A stretch of DNA of 64,000 nucleotides from Yoonia sp. BS5-3 (GTDB lineage: Bacteria > Pseudomonadota > Alphaproteobacteria > Rhodobacterales > Rhodobacteraceae), in assembly GCF_038069655.2 (NCBI RefSeq), contig NZ_CP150951.2, positions 3,808,001 to 3,872,000 of the forward strand, given 5' to 3'. Every line of letters begins with the position of its first letter. Within the stretch, counting starts at the first letter, position 1. Below are positions 46,177 through 54,722 of the stretch, in pieces. A program made the translations under genes and the position numbers. The notes beneath the pieces are model-generated. The model saw nothing but the letters and a program-made list of their open reading frames with translations. It did not search any database and had not been told where the DNA came from.

Positions 46177-46797
46177 TTAGTTTTTCGCGTAAAATTCGAC
46201 GACCAGGTTCGGTTCCATCGTCACCGGGTAAGGCACATCGCCCAGACCTGGGGTACGGGTAAATGTGGCGGCCATCTTGGAATGATCGACTTCCATATAG
46301 TCAGGCACGTCACGCTCAGGCAGCTGAGCGGCAACCAGAACCATTTCCAACTGCTTGGACTTCTGGCGAACCTCGATGACATCGCCTTCTTTGACACGGT
46401 AGGAAGGGATGTTGACCTTCTTGCCGTTCACGGTGACGTGGCCGTGGTTGACGAACTGACGGGCAGCAAAAACGGTTGGAACAAATTTGGCGCGGTAAAC
46501 AACAGCGTCCAGACGGCGTTCCAGCAGACCGATCAGGTTTTCACCAGTGTCGCCTTTGACACGCTCGGCTTCTGCATAAATGCGGCGGAACTGTTTCTCG
46601 GTCAGATCGCCGTAATAGCCCTTCAGCTTCTGCTTGGCGCGCAACTGAATACCAAAGTCAGACAGTTTACCCTTACGGCGCTGACCATGCTGGCCGGGGC
46701 CATATTCACGGCGGTTCACAGGGGATTTGGGGCGACCCCAAATGTTTTCGCCCATACGGCGATCGATTTTATACTTGGCAGCTGTACGCTTTGTCAT
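46177..46797 (-). CDS. rpsD: 30S ribosomal protein S4
   Basis: A 206-aa S4 protein. The N-terminal [39 protein letters not shown] and the S4 RNA-binding domain ([34 protein letters not shown]) are characteristic. The start codon has an AAGGAGAT site. A structured leader lies upstream. Confidence 0.98.
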   Translation of the reverse strand: MTKRTAAKYKIDRRMGENIWGRPKSPVNRREYGPGQHGQRRKGKLSDFGIQLRAKQKLKGYYGDLTEKQFRRIYAEAERVKGDTGENLIGLLERRLDAVVYRAKFVPTVFAARQFVNHGHVTVNGKKVNIPSYRVKEGDVIEVRQKSKQLEMVLVAAQLPERDVPDYMEVDHSKMAATFTRTPGLGDVPYPVTMEPNLVVEFYAKN

Positions 46798-46840
46798 ACG
46801 CTGATCTCCTTCTACGAGTTGTGAAGGGCGTTGTCCTCCT

Positions 46841-46880
46841 CCCCGGATTTTGCCGGGGCGACAGGTTTCCCCTTGCGGGG
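46841..46880 (-). promoter_or_regulatory. structured 5' leader of rpsD
   Basis: Two GC hairpins, CCCCGG-ATTTTG-CCGGGG (46841-46858) and CCCC-TTGC-GGGG (46869-46880), lie 44-83 bases upstream of the rpsD start. A protein-binding leader is possible since S4 is autoregulated in other bacteria, but no match to a known S4 leader was recognised. Confidence 0.35.
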
Positions 46881-47066
46881 GCCACCAACACCAATGAATG
46901 CGGGGCTTATAGACGGGATTCCCAAGGTGTCAACGGGGGATTGAACCGGGGGCAAAATGGAAAAAGCGGCATGTCGCAGGAATGTACATATTCTGTCTCA
47001 TTGTGACCGCAGGTCAACGATATGTAGCGGTTGGGGCAGCAATTTGGACGGATTTTGGCCTTTGTG

Positions 47067-47489
47067 ATGAACATAATGTTAACGAGTGTGGCCGCCTTGT
47101 GGCTCGCTGTACATCTTAGCGTGAAGCGACGCTTCAATGCGCTGGCTGGCAGCCTGCCCGAGGCGTATCAGGCCGCTTTCGCTGTCCCAACCCCGGACAG
47201 CGATCACCCACGTCTGATTGCGCTTGCCATCGACCTGCTGCGCAAGAAACATGCCTGCCACCCGTTCGACAGCCTGACCGCACAGGAACGGCGCATCGCG
47301 CTTTTTGCCTATGCTGCCGAAAAACTGCCGCTTTGGATGGTCAGATATAATGCCCTGACACTCAGCAGGGCAGACCGGCAACTGGTGCAAAGGCTCTGCG
47401 ATATTCGGGTATCACGTCCGCAGCACAAACCGCAGCATTTCGGCGCGATCGAGGCTGAAAAGCAGCTGCGCCTCGCAGCCAAGACCTAA
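47067..47489 (+). CDS. small protein of unknown function with N-terminal membrane segment
   Basis: A 140-aa protein with an N-terminal hydrophobic stretch (MLTSVAALWLAVHLSVKRRF, about 4-23) and a basic helical remainder. No family is recognised. An in-frame TTG upstream at 47031 would lengthen it; the ATG at 47067 is preferred. The reading frame is clean and long for its GC content, which supports a real gene. Confidence 0.5.
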   Translation: MNIMLTSVAALWLAVHLSVKRRFNALAGSLPEAYQAAFAVPTPDSDHPRLIALAIDLLRKKHACHPFDSLTAQERRIALFAYAAEKLPLWMVRYNALTLSRADRQLVQRLCDIRVSRPQHKPQHFGAIEAEKQLRLAAKT

Positions 47490-47755
47490 GGGAGCAGCAG
47501 AATGCCGACCGTGCCAGAATGCCGGCCTGTCCGATGGCGTGCCAAGCCCCCGCAAATCAGCGGCTCTTTGCCAGTCGCAAATGATGGACCCCAAAAACCC
47601 GCAAAGTCCCCTCAAAGGCAACAATCCCTCAGCATAAACCCGCCATTGCGCCAGCAATCTGGCAGATTTCCGCCCTCCCCACATTTGGCGGGATGGAAAT
47701 CTTTTTTCGCTGCGCGAAATGGCAACAGTCCGATACCAAACTAGGAACGATAAAA

Positions 47756-48034
47756 ATGAAAATCCGCGTGAAACTGCCCTTGGCTCTGGCATGTGTCCTG
47801 ACCACAACAACCCTCCAGGCCGCAGCGCAAGAATGCACCCAGGAAGAAATCTTCGAACGGACAACGGCCATCTCTGAGATCATGCTGGGCCTTGCAGCAA
47901 GCGATCCGGACAAGATGACAGAAATGTCGACCGCCTTGACAGTCGCCATGGACGAAGCGACCGCATCGGGCGATGTGACTGCGATCTGCGTGTCGCTGGA
48001 CGAAATCCTGGCCGATGCGACACCTGAAAGCTAA
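47756..48034 (+). CDS. small secreted protein
   Basis: A 92-aa protein with a signal peptide (MKIRVKLPLALACVLTTTTL, cleavage likely after QAAA). The mature part has two cysteines (QECTQEE, TAICVSL) that may be bonded and is helical. Function unknown. The gap of 266 bp before it holds no convincing gene. Confidence 0.68.
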   Translation: MKIRVKLPLALACVLTTTTLQAAAQECTQEEIFERTTAISEIMLGLAASDPDKMTEMSTALTVAMDEATASGDVTAICVSLDEILADATPES

Positions 48035-48092
48035 GGCAGACTTGGCCCATCAAACATTATGCGCGTTGCGATGACGGGCAAAGCAGCCAAGC

Positions 48093-48797
48093 ATGACTGA
48101 GTGGATGGCACAATGGGGCGTTGCTGCGCGATATTTGCTGGCGCATCCTGGCGTGCTGGCCATCGCACTGGGCATTGCACTGTTCAAATACTGGGTCATG
48201 TCGCGCGGCTTCCGCAGGATCGCACGCAATCAGGCAAAGGCGCAAGCCGCAGGCTGGACGCAAGGTGCCCAGGTCAAGCAGCAGCGGCATGAAACAGGCA
48301 TCGGCACCGAGCAGACCCTGATCATGAAACCGCCGGGGCGGCTGATCACTGTTGGGCTCTGGACGCTGGTCTTTTTCGGCGGCGGCGCGGCCCTGCTCGG
48401 GCATGCCGTGCTGACAGATCCGTCTGCACGCAGCTTTGATAACCTGCTTGGCGCCGCGCTCTGCAGTGGCTTTGCGCTCTTGGCGCTCTTTCTTCTGGGG
48501 CAAGGCTTTACGCGGATCGTACTGACACAAGATAGCCTGACGCATCGGCGGCTGTTGCGGAAAACGCAGGTGTACCGATTAGACACGATCAACGGCGCGC
48601 GCTTCGCCGGCAAGGATCCATCGCAAGGGATCGTGCTGTCGTTCAATGACGGGCGTACACTGAAACTGCCTGCGATGCTGGCGGGCTATGCAGATGTGAT
48701 GGCGCAAATCAAAGGCCGGCACCCCGACCTGACGCGCTTGCTGATGATCGGCCAAATGGTACACAACAAACGATCTCGTAGCGCCGCGATGCGATAA
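48093..48797 (+). CDS. membrane protein with PH-like domain
   Basis: A 234-aa protein with three hydrophobic segments at about 19-37, 84-107 and 117-142. The soluble C-terminal part (GFTRIVLTQDSLTHRRLLRK through TLKLPAMLAGYADVM) resembles bacterial PH-like domains, as does the protein at 36624. Function unknown. Confidence 0.68.
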   Translation: MTEWMAQWGVAARYLLAHPGVLAIALGIALFKYWVMSRGFRRIARNQAKAQAAGWTQGAQVKQQRHETGIGTEQTLIMKPPGRLITVGLWTLVFFGGGAALLGHAVLTDPSARSFDNLLGAALCSGFALLALFLLGQGFTRIVLTQDSLTHRRLLRKTQVYRLDTINGARFAGKDPSQGIVLSFNDGRTLKLPAMLAGYADVMAQIKGRHPDLTRLLMIGQMVHNKRSRSAAMR

Positions 48798-48936
48798 GCA
48801 CAGCAGCACGCGACTAAGGCCGATAAGGCAAGCAACTGTGATCAATGCGCCTATGGCGAAAGCCCGCCACAACATACAGCGCGCATGCAGCCAGTCCCCT
48901 GTTGCAGATGCCGTTGCTGCGTGACACACCGGCGCC

Positions 48937-49404
48937 ATGACCAATGACGCGCCCCCTGCCCGCACATATCATTTTGCCGCCGCCTTTGGCGCGGGGGCGC
49001 TGCTGACATTGATGGTGCTGTGCAACGGCACATTGGCCCAGTTTGGGTCCCTTTTCTTTGCATCCTGGGTGCCGCATCTGACGGGCACCGTGGCGGCTCT
49101 GCTGATTTTGCTGCTGCTCAGACCCAAACGGGCAGCCAAAGCGCGCCCGCCACTTTGGGCCTATCTGGGCGGGGTGTCGGGCGGGGTCACTGTGATGCTG
49201 ACCTCGGCGACCATGAACACGGTCCTGGCGCTGTCGGGGACAATCGCGCTGGGGCTGGCTGGGCAGGTTGTATTCTCGCTGATCGCCGATATGCGCGGGC
49301 TCTTTGGGTTGCCACAGCGCACACCGCTGGGCCGCGATTATATGGCACTTGCGCTGATCCTGGCGGGCAGCCTGATCCTGATCTTTTTTGGGGGGCGGCC
49401 ATGA
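48937..49404 (+). CDS. half-size DMT family transporter (DUF606/YdcZ), subunit 1
   Basis: A 155-aa protein with five hydrophobic segments, of the YdcZ-type small drug and metabolite transporters (DUF606). Motifs such as PPLWAYLGGVSGGVTVMLT and SGTIALGLAGQVVFS match. Its stop overlaps the start of a second half-size protein of the same family by 4 bp (ATGA), so they probably form a hetero-oligomer. Confidence 0.85.
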   Translation: MTNDAPPARTYHFAAAFGAGALLTLMVLCNGTLAQFGSLFFASWVPHLTGTVAALLILLLLRPKRAAKARPPLWAYLGGVSGGVTVMLTSATMNTVLALSGTIALGLAGQVVFSLIADMRGLFGLPQRTPLGRDYMALALILAGSLILIFFGGRP

Positions 49405-49826
49405 TCTGGTTTGCAAGCCTGGCCTTTCTGGCGGGCGTGCTTGTCTCGCTCAGCCGACAGATCAATGGACGGCTGGCACTGTCGACTTCGGCGATGGAAA
49501 GCGCGTTCTGGAACCATCTGGTGGGCCTTGGCTTTGTGACAGTCGCAGCGTTGCTTTTTGGCGGGCTGTTTGCAGGCACCCCAACCGCCGCACCATGGTG
49601 GGCCTATCTGGGTGGGCCGATTGGGGTGATCTTTATTGCGGCAGGCAGTTGGCTGATCGCGCGGATCGGGGCGGCACAAACAGCAATGTTGATCATCGCC
49701 GGGCAGATGATCTCAGGCGTGGTGCTGGACATCATCATGGGCGCGCCGGGGAACCCGTGGGCACGTTGTATGGGGGTGGCATTGATCCTGGCGGGCATGT
49801 GGGTCGGCCAAGGGCAAAAACGCTAG
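49401..49826 (+). CDS. half-size DMT family transporter (DUF606/YdcZ), subunit 2
   Basis: A 141-aa five-segment protein of the same family as its neighbour. It has GVLVSLSRQINGRLALSTS, APWWAYLGGPIGVIFI and QTAMLIIAGQMISGVVLD. Paired half-size DMT genes with overlapping ends usually encode antiparallel partners. The substrate is unknown. Confidence 0.85.
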   Translation: MIWFASLAFLAGVLVSLSRQINGRLALSTSAMESAFWNHLVGLGFVTVAALLFGGLFAGTPTAAPWWAYLGGPIGVIFIAAGSWLIARIGAAQTAMLIIAGQMISGVVLDIIMGAPGNPWARCMGVALILAGMWVGQGQKR

Positions 49827-49833
49827 GCCCTTA

Positions 49834-49860
49834 TGTACAGGTTATGTACGCGTTCTGTAC
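49834..49860. repeat. three TGTAC direct repeats with 11-bp spacing
   Basis: TGTAC occurs at 49834, 49845 and 49856, each 11 bp apart, in the 51-bp gap between two convergent genes. The spacing is about one helical turn. No function is known; it may be an operator or chance. Confidence 0.5.
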
Positions 49861-49877
49861 GCGATACATATGGGCAT

Positions 49878-50609
49878 CTAGCTGTCTTCAAACACCCGAA
49901 CGCGGGCATTCATGACATGAGTGCGCATCGCATCGCGGGCCTTGTCTTCATCTTGCGCCGCGATGGCATCAAACACGGCATAATGTTCGGCCTGGACCTT
50001 TTGCATGCGGGCCTGCGTCTTAGAAAGGGACAGGCTGCGCGTCAAATTCATGCCCTTCAAAATATTCGACTTCATCGAATTGCGGGCCGCCGCGAAATAC
50101 CCGTTATCCGAGGCCTCGCAGACCACAGCATGAAAGGCCTCATCCGCATCCACGCCCAATTCGCCCGATTGAATACATCGGTCCAATTCCTGCAAAATAT
50201 CTTTCAAACGCGTCAAATGGGTTTCATCCCGGCGGGCAGCGGCAAGATAGGCGGCCTCACCCTCAATCGCGGCGCGAAATTCGAAGACGCGCTGGATATC
50301 CGCGATCGATCCAACGGGCGCGAAATCCAGCATCACGCCTTCGGGGCGGCGCTGCACGAATGACCCTGATCCCTGGCGGGACACAACAACCCCGTCGTCA
50401 CGTAACTGCTTGAGAGCTCTACGTAAAATCGGGCGCGAGACCGACAGCTTTTGGCTGAGGACCTGTTCGGTTGGCAGCTTGGTGCCGACGGGAAAGTCGC
50501 CCTCAATGATCATCGACAAAACTTGCTCATAGGCGTGGTCCGAAAGGGACCGATCCTTGGCCGGTTCATCGGCATATGTCGTGACCAGATAGCTGACTTG
50601 GTGGGGCAT
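49878..50609 (-). CDS. GntR family regulator, FadR/FCD type
   Basis: A 243-aa GntR regulator. The winged helix-turn-helix is YEQVLSMIIEGDFPVGTKLPTEQ with the recognition helix SVSRPILRRALKQL, and the FCD ligand-binding domain follows (EFRAAIEGEAAYLAA, and ADEAFHAVVCEAS with metal-binding-type His). FCD regulators often sense organic acids. It is divergent from a TRAP transporter and is the most likely regulator of it. The ATG at 50609 is the family start. Confidence 0.93.
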   Translation of the reverse strand: MPHQVSYLVTTYADEPAKDRSLSDHAYEQVLSMIIEGDFPVGTKLPTEQVLSQKLSVSRPILRRALKQLRDDGVVVSRQGSGSFVQRRPEGVMLDFAPVGSIADIQRVFEFRAAIEGEAAYLAAARRDETHLTRLKDILQELDRCIQSGELGVDADEAFHAVVCEASDNGYFAAARNSMKSNILKGMNLTRSLSLSKTQARMQKVQAEHYAVFDAIAAQDEDKARDAMRTHVMNARVRVFEDS

Positions 50610-50945
50610 CGATCTGTTGGGCTCTTGGCTTTGGGCTACTGCATTTTGCACCCGCAAACCCGCCCCCAAATGCCCGGATATATCAATCAGGCAGGGACAA
50701 GCCGCGCGAAAGCTGAGGATGCGACAGGAAAATGCGATTTGTCAAATTCGAAAATTCATTCATTTAAAACAATACATTAGATCGAAATCACTGTTGGTAC
50801 ACAACGCCAATAGCATACTAGGATACCAAAAATCGTTTACAACTATTTACAAATATTTCCGAATCTGACCAACCTAGCAAACGCTGAATCGCGCCGCCTG
50901 ACACAACGCGTGGTTCACAATGGGAAGAATTCTGGGAGGAATCTT
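50610..50945. promoter_or_regulatory. divergent regulatory region between the GntR gene and a TRAP operon
   Basis: AT-rich 336 bp with no gene. A GTTG-GTACA-CAAC inverted repeat at 50793-50805 and a partial repeat (GGATACCAAA, 50821-50830, which reads TTTGGTATCC on the other strand) could be GntR operators, as FCD regulators often bind TGGTAC/ATACCA-like sites. Confidence 0.4.
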
Positions 50946-51938
50946 GTGTTTAGTATGAAAACCGTAACCACCATTGCGTCCGGCGCAATCGCCGCCGCCG
51001 TTTTGATGAGCAGCGCTGCCACAGCGCAGACCGCATTGCGCGGCGCCAGCCTTTTTGATGAAGAGCACGCCTATACCAAGACCCTGCGCGAATTTGAGCG
51101 TCTGGTGGGCGAAAAATATGATGGCGAGGTCAGCTTTGACATTAGCCTGAACGGCGAGCTGGGCGATGAAAGTGATTTCGTCACTTTCCTGCAGCAGGGT
51201 GTGGCGATTGACTATGCGATCATGGCCCCGTCTAACATGGCGACCTTTGCGCCATCGATCCCGCTGATGGATATGCCCTTCCTGTTCCGCGATCTGGAAC
51301 ATTGGGACACCGCCCTGTCCAGCGGCGTGATGGCGCCGCTTGAGGCTGAGCTGCTGGAAAAAGCCAATATCCGTGTCATCGGCTATGCGGGCGGCGGTGT
51401 GCGTAACCTCGCCTCGGCTGAACCAATCGGCAACATGGATGAGCTGACCGGCCACAAAATGCGTGTGATGGGCGCCCCTATTCAGGCACAAATCTTTGAT
51501 GCGATCAACGCGGCCCCTTCTGCGATTGCCTATAACGAGGTTTATAACGCCATCCAGACCGGCGTGATTGCAGGCTTTGAAAACGAAGCGGCCTCGATCC
51601 AGAACCTGAAGTTCTACGAAGTGGCCCCAAACATCACGCTGACACGTCACGCGATCACCGTGCGTCCTTTGGTGATGTCCGAAAGCACCTTCAGCGGACT
51701 TCCTGAGGATCTGCAAGCGGCGGTGCTTGAAGCGGGCGCAGAAGCAGGCGCATTCGGCCGCGAGCTGGAAAGCCGCCAGGATGGTGAAAAGCTGCAGGAA
51801 ATGATCGATGCCGGTCAGATCCAGGTACAGGAATTCGACGGGCGCGCCCAGCTGCTTGACCTTGTTGTGCCTGTACAGGATGCCTACGCGGCAGAGCTTG
51901 GCGCAACTGATCTGCTCGAAGCGATCCGCGCGCAATAA
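50946..51938 (+). CDS. TRAP transporter solute-binding protein, DctP type (system 1)
   Basis: A 330-aa DctP-family periplasmic binding protein with a signal peptide (TIASGAIAAAVLMSSAATAQ, cleavage likely after ATA). It shows the pattern of the family: EFERLVGEKYDGEVSFDISLNGELG, LMDMPFLFRDLEHW and MRVMGAPIQAQIFDAINAAP, with the helix-arginine region ITVRPLVMS. The substrate is probably an organic acid. The GTG at 50946 is preferred for its spacing from GGGAGGA; ATG at 50955 is an alternative. A hairpin separates it from the permease genes. Confidence 0.92.
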   Translation: MFSMKTVTTIASGAIAAAVLMSSAATAQTALRGASLFDEEHAYTKTLREFERLVGEKYDGEVSFDISLNGELGDESDFVTFLQQGVAIDYAIMAPSNMATFAPSIPLMDMPFLFRDLEHWDTALSSGVMAPLEAELLEKANIRVIGYAGGGVRNLASAEPIGNMDELTGHKMRVMGAPIQAQIFDAINAAPSAIAYNEVYNAIQTGVIAGFENEAASIQNLKFYEVAPNITLTRHAITVRPLVMSESTFSGLPEDLQAAVLEAGAEAGAFGRELESRQDGEKLQEMIDAGQIQVQEFDGRAQLLDLVVPVQDAYAAELGATDLLEAIRAQ

Positions 51939-51959
51939 TCCCAGCCCGCGCTCACTCAC

Positions 51960-51987
51960 CTACCGGCGCCGATTACGGTGCCGGTAG
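51960..51987 (+). terminator. hairpin between binding protein and permease genes (system 1)
   Basis: Twelve-bp stem CTACCGGCGCCG with CGGTGCCGGTAG (one G-U pair), loop ATTA, 22 bp after the binding-protein stop. It is probably a partial terminator or mRNA stabiliser that raises the level of binding protein over permease. Confidence 0.75.
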
Positions 51988-52011
51988 CCTTGTTATTTAA
52001 GAAGAATCCCC

Positions 52012-52506
52012 ATGATCGGACGTTTTCTGGACACCCTTTGTAACGGGTTGCGGGTCTTGCTTGGCCTGCTGATTGCCGCTTTGGCCATCCCTGTCGGGAT
52101 GCAGGTTTTGGCGCGTTACACCGGGATCATCCCGGTCTATCTATGGACCGAAGAACTGGCGACATTCATCTTTGTCTGGGCCGTTATGGTCGGCGCGATG
52201 ATCGCGGTTTGGGACGGGACGCATTTTGACGTCCGTGTGATCCCGGATGCCAAAAGCCCATTGCTGAAACTGCTGCAAGATGGATTCGTTCTAATCATGA
52301 TCACGGGCTTTGCCCTGATCTTTGCCTGGTATGGGATCGAATATGCCGAGTTCGGGTCGATCCAGAATTCTACCATGATGCGGGCCAATATGCTGGTCAC
52401 ACATATCACCGTGCCGATCGCCGGTGTGATGTGGACCCTTTTCGCCAGTTACCGCCTTTATGAGGCCGTCATGGCCTATCTGAACCGCGCAGGAGCCGCA
52501 GAATGA
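52012..52506 (+). CDS. TRAP transporter small permease, DctQ type (system 1)
   Basis: A 164-aa four-helix protein of the DctQ family (LGLLIAALAIPVGMQVLARYTG; LWTEELATFIFVWAVMVGAM contains the family signature WTEE). It works with the large permease for sodium-driven uptake. Its stop overlaps the start of the DctM gene by 4 bp. Confidence 0.93.
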   Translation: MIGRFLDTLCNGLRVLLGLLIAALAIPVGMQVLARYTGIIPVYLWTEELATFIFVWAVMVGAMIAVWDGTHFDVRVIPDAKSPLLKLLQDGFVLIMITGFALIFAWYGIEYAEFGSIQNSTMMRANMLVTHITVPIAGVMWTLFASYRLYEAVMAYLNRAGAAE

Positions 52507-53813
52507 TTGTTTCAACCGGCCTTGCCTGCGCCATCCTTGTGGGTGGGTTCATCCTTTTGGTGGCGATGCGCGTACCCGTCGCCTTTGCATTGGCGATCTC
52601 CACCATCCCGATTGTGATGCTTGAGCTGCGCCTGACCCCCTTCATCGTCCTAGATCGGATGTTCCAATCCTATAATTCGTTCATCTTGCTGGCGGTGCCG
52701 TTCTTTCTGCTTGCCGCCAATCTGATGAATTCGGGCAAGGTCACGGACAAGCTGATTGATCTGGCCCGTGTGCTAACGGGCTGGATGCCCGGCGGGCTGG
52801 GCCATGTGAATGTGGCGGTATCGATGCTGTTTGCCGGGATCTCTGGATCGTCTACGGCAGACGCGGCAGGTTGCGGCAAAATCCTGATCCCCGCGATGAT
52901 CAAGGAAGGCTATGACCGCCGCTTTGCGATTGCAATCACCGCCTGCTCATCAGTGATGGGCGTGATTATCCCGCCATCGATCCTGATGATCGTCTGGGGC
53001 GGAGTGATGCAAACATCTGTTGGCGCATTGTTCCTTGCCGGGGCAGTGCCTGGATTAATGATCGGGCTTGCGCTGATGGCCACGGTCTTTGGCTATGCCA
53101 AAATCTACAACTACCCGATCATCGGTGTGCCCAGCATGGCTGAGCTGTTTGCTGCATTCAAAGGGGCTTTTCTGGCGATGCTGACCCCGATCCTTGTGAT
53201 CGGCGGCATTGTGGGCGGCATCGTGACCCCCACCGAAAGCGCCATTATCGCAGCAGGCTATTCGCTGATCCTGGGGATGTTTGTCTACCGGACTGTCACG
53301 ATCAAAGATCTGGGGCACATCTTTTATGATACCGGGCGGTTTGCATCGATTTCGCTTTTTGCGATCGGGTCGGCCTCGGCCTTTGGGTGGCTGTTGGCTT
53401 TCTACAATGTCCCGCAACTGGTTGTGGACACGATGACCAGCCTTGAATTTGGCCCCTTCGGCACCGCGCTGGTCATCGCCGGGCTGTTTTTGTTCTTCGG
53501 TCTTTTCATCGACGCGATCCCGACGATCATCATCCTGGGCACGGTTCTGTTGCCCGTGGCAACAGCTGCTGACATCCATCCGGTTGTTTTTGCCATTATC
53601 GGGATCGTTTCGCTGGCCTTTGGGCTGGTCACGCCGCCCTATGGGCTTTGTTTGCTGATCTCGGCGGCCATCGGGGGGATGAATGTGGTGCAGGTGATGC
53701 GCGAAGTGGCGATCATCCTGCTACCCATGCTGCTGATCCTGCTTTTGATCATCCTGTTTCCAGAGCTGGCGCTCTGGCTTCCCCGGACGATCATGCCGGA
53801 CACCATAAACTAA
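52503..53813 (+). CDS. TRAP transporter large permease, DctM type (system 1)
   Basis: A 436-aa DctM protein with about 12 membrane segments. The conserved SMLFAGISGSSTADAAGCGK and VIIPPSILMIVWG motifs are visible, as is LVTPPYGLCLLISAAIGG near the end. It is the transport subunit of system 1. It ends 13 bp from the convergent hydrolase gene. Confidence 0.95.
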   Translation: MIVSTGLACAILVGGFILLVAMRVPVAFALAISTIPIVMLELRLTPFIVLDRMFQSYNSFILLAVPFFLLAANLMNSGKVTDKLIDLARVLTGWMPGGLGHVNVAVSMLFAGISGSSTADAAGCGKILIPAMIKEGYDRRFAIAITACSSVMGVIIPPSILMIVWGGVMQTSVGALFLAGAVPGLMIGLALMATVFGYAKIYNYPIIGVPSMAELFAAFKGAFLAMLTPILVIGGIVGGIVTPTESAIIAAGYSLILGMFVYRTVTIKDLGHIFYDTGRFASISLFAIGSASAFGWLLAFYNVPQLVVDTMTSLEFGPFGTALVIAGLFLFFGLFIDAIPTIIILGTVLLPVATAADIHPVVFAIIGIVSLAFGLVTPPYGLCLLISAAIGGMNVVQVMREVAIILLPMLLILLLIILFPELALWLPRTIMPDTIN

Positions 53814-53826
53814 AGGGCCGTCGCCG

Positions 53827-54510
53827 CTAGACGACCTTGACGTGCAGCGCTCCAACGCCGGCGATGGATGCCTCCATCTGGTCGCCGCGCGCCACCGCGT
53901 TCACACCGGCCGGCGTGCCCGCCATGATCACGTCCCCGGCTTGCAGCACAAAATACGCGGACAGATAGGCAATCATTTCGGGCACTTTCCAGATCATCTG
54001 GTTCAAATCACCCTCTTGGCGCAGCTCACCGTTGACGGTCAGCGCGATACGCCCCTGATCAGGATGCCCGATCTCAGACACCGGGCGCAGCGGACCAACG
54101 GGGCCCGAATGCTCAAAGGCTTTGCCGATCTCCCACGGGCGGCCCATCTTCTTGGCCGCACCCTGCAAATCGCGCCGGGTCATATCAAGCGCCACGCCGT
54201 AACCCCAGACATGGTCCAACGCATCCGAAAGCGGGATATCACTGCCGCCCTTGCCAAGCGCGACCAAAAGCTCAACCTCATGATGCACATCGGTGCTTCG
54301 TGGCGGATAAGGAAAAACGCCCGACGGATCGAGATTATCGGGGTTCTTTTGGAAAAAGAAAGGCGGCTCACGGTCCGGGTCATGGCCCATCTCAACCGCA
54401 TGGGCGGCAAAATTGCGGCCAATGCAATAGACACGGCGGACCGGAAAATCGGACCCCGTACTTGTTGGGATCACAGGGACAATCGGGGCGGGGATGACAT
54501 GGTTGGGCAT
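53827..54510 (-). CDS. fumarylacetoacetase-family hydrolase (fumarylpyruvate hydrolase-like)
   Basis: A 227-aa FAA-family protein. It shows VYCIGRNFAAHAVEMGHD, the metal-binding EVELLVALGKGG region with the Glu residues, and GDVIMAGTPAGVNAV. Enzymes of this size and N-terminal form hydrolyse fumarylpyruvate to fumarate and pyruvate, or act as acylpyruvases, in aromatic degradation. No gentisate dioxygenase is in the window, so the pathway is uncertain. The ATG at 54510 follows AAGGAG. Confidence 0.88.
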   Translation of the reverse strand: MPNHVIPAPIVPVIPTSTGSDFPVRRVYCIGRNFAAHAVEMGHDPDREPPFFFQKNPDNLDPSGVFPYPPRSTDVHHEVELLVALGKGGSDIPLSDALDHVWGYGVALDMTRRDLQGAAKKMGRPWEIGKAFEHSGPVGPLRPVSEIGHPDQGRIALTVNGELRQEGDLNQMIWKVPEMIAYLSAYFVLQAGDVIMAGTPAGVNAVARGDQMEASIAGVGALHVKVV

Positions 54511-54722
54511 GTGGCTCCTTTCGACCAAATGCTGGCCGGACGATGATAGTTAGTTCTCCAGAAAGCTGGTGGTTTATGTATGCAGAGCAAGCAAGGCTAT
54601 CTACGAATCCAAGCCAATAAAGCAGGGCTCTATTCGGACACGGGTATAGCTTCACAATAGCCTATGTTTCTGCGTTTCCTATGTGTCCCGAACGTACGCT
54701 CTTGCAAAACCCGATGATTGCT

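Noticed and set aside
50874..51959. Minus-strand open frame of 361 codons opposite the DctP gene of system 1
   Set aside because: Antisense to a clear binding-protein gene; His- and Gly-rich composition typical of a shadow frame.
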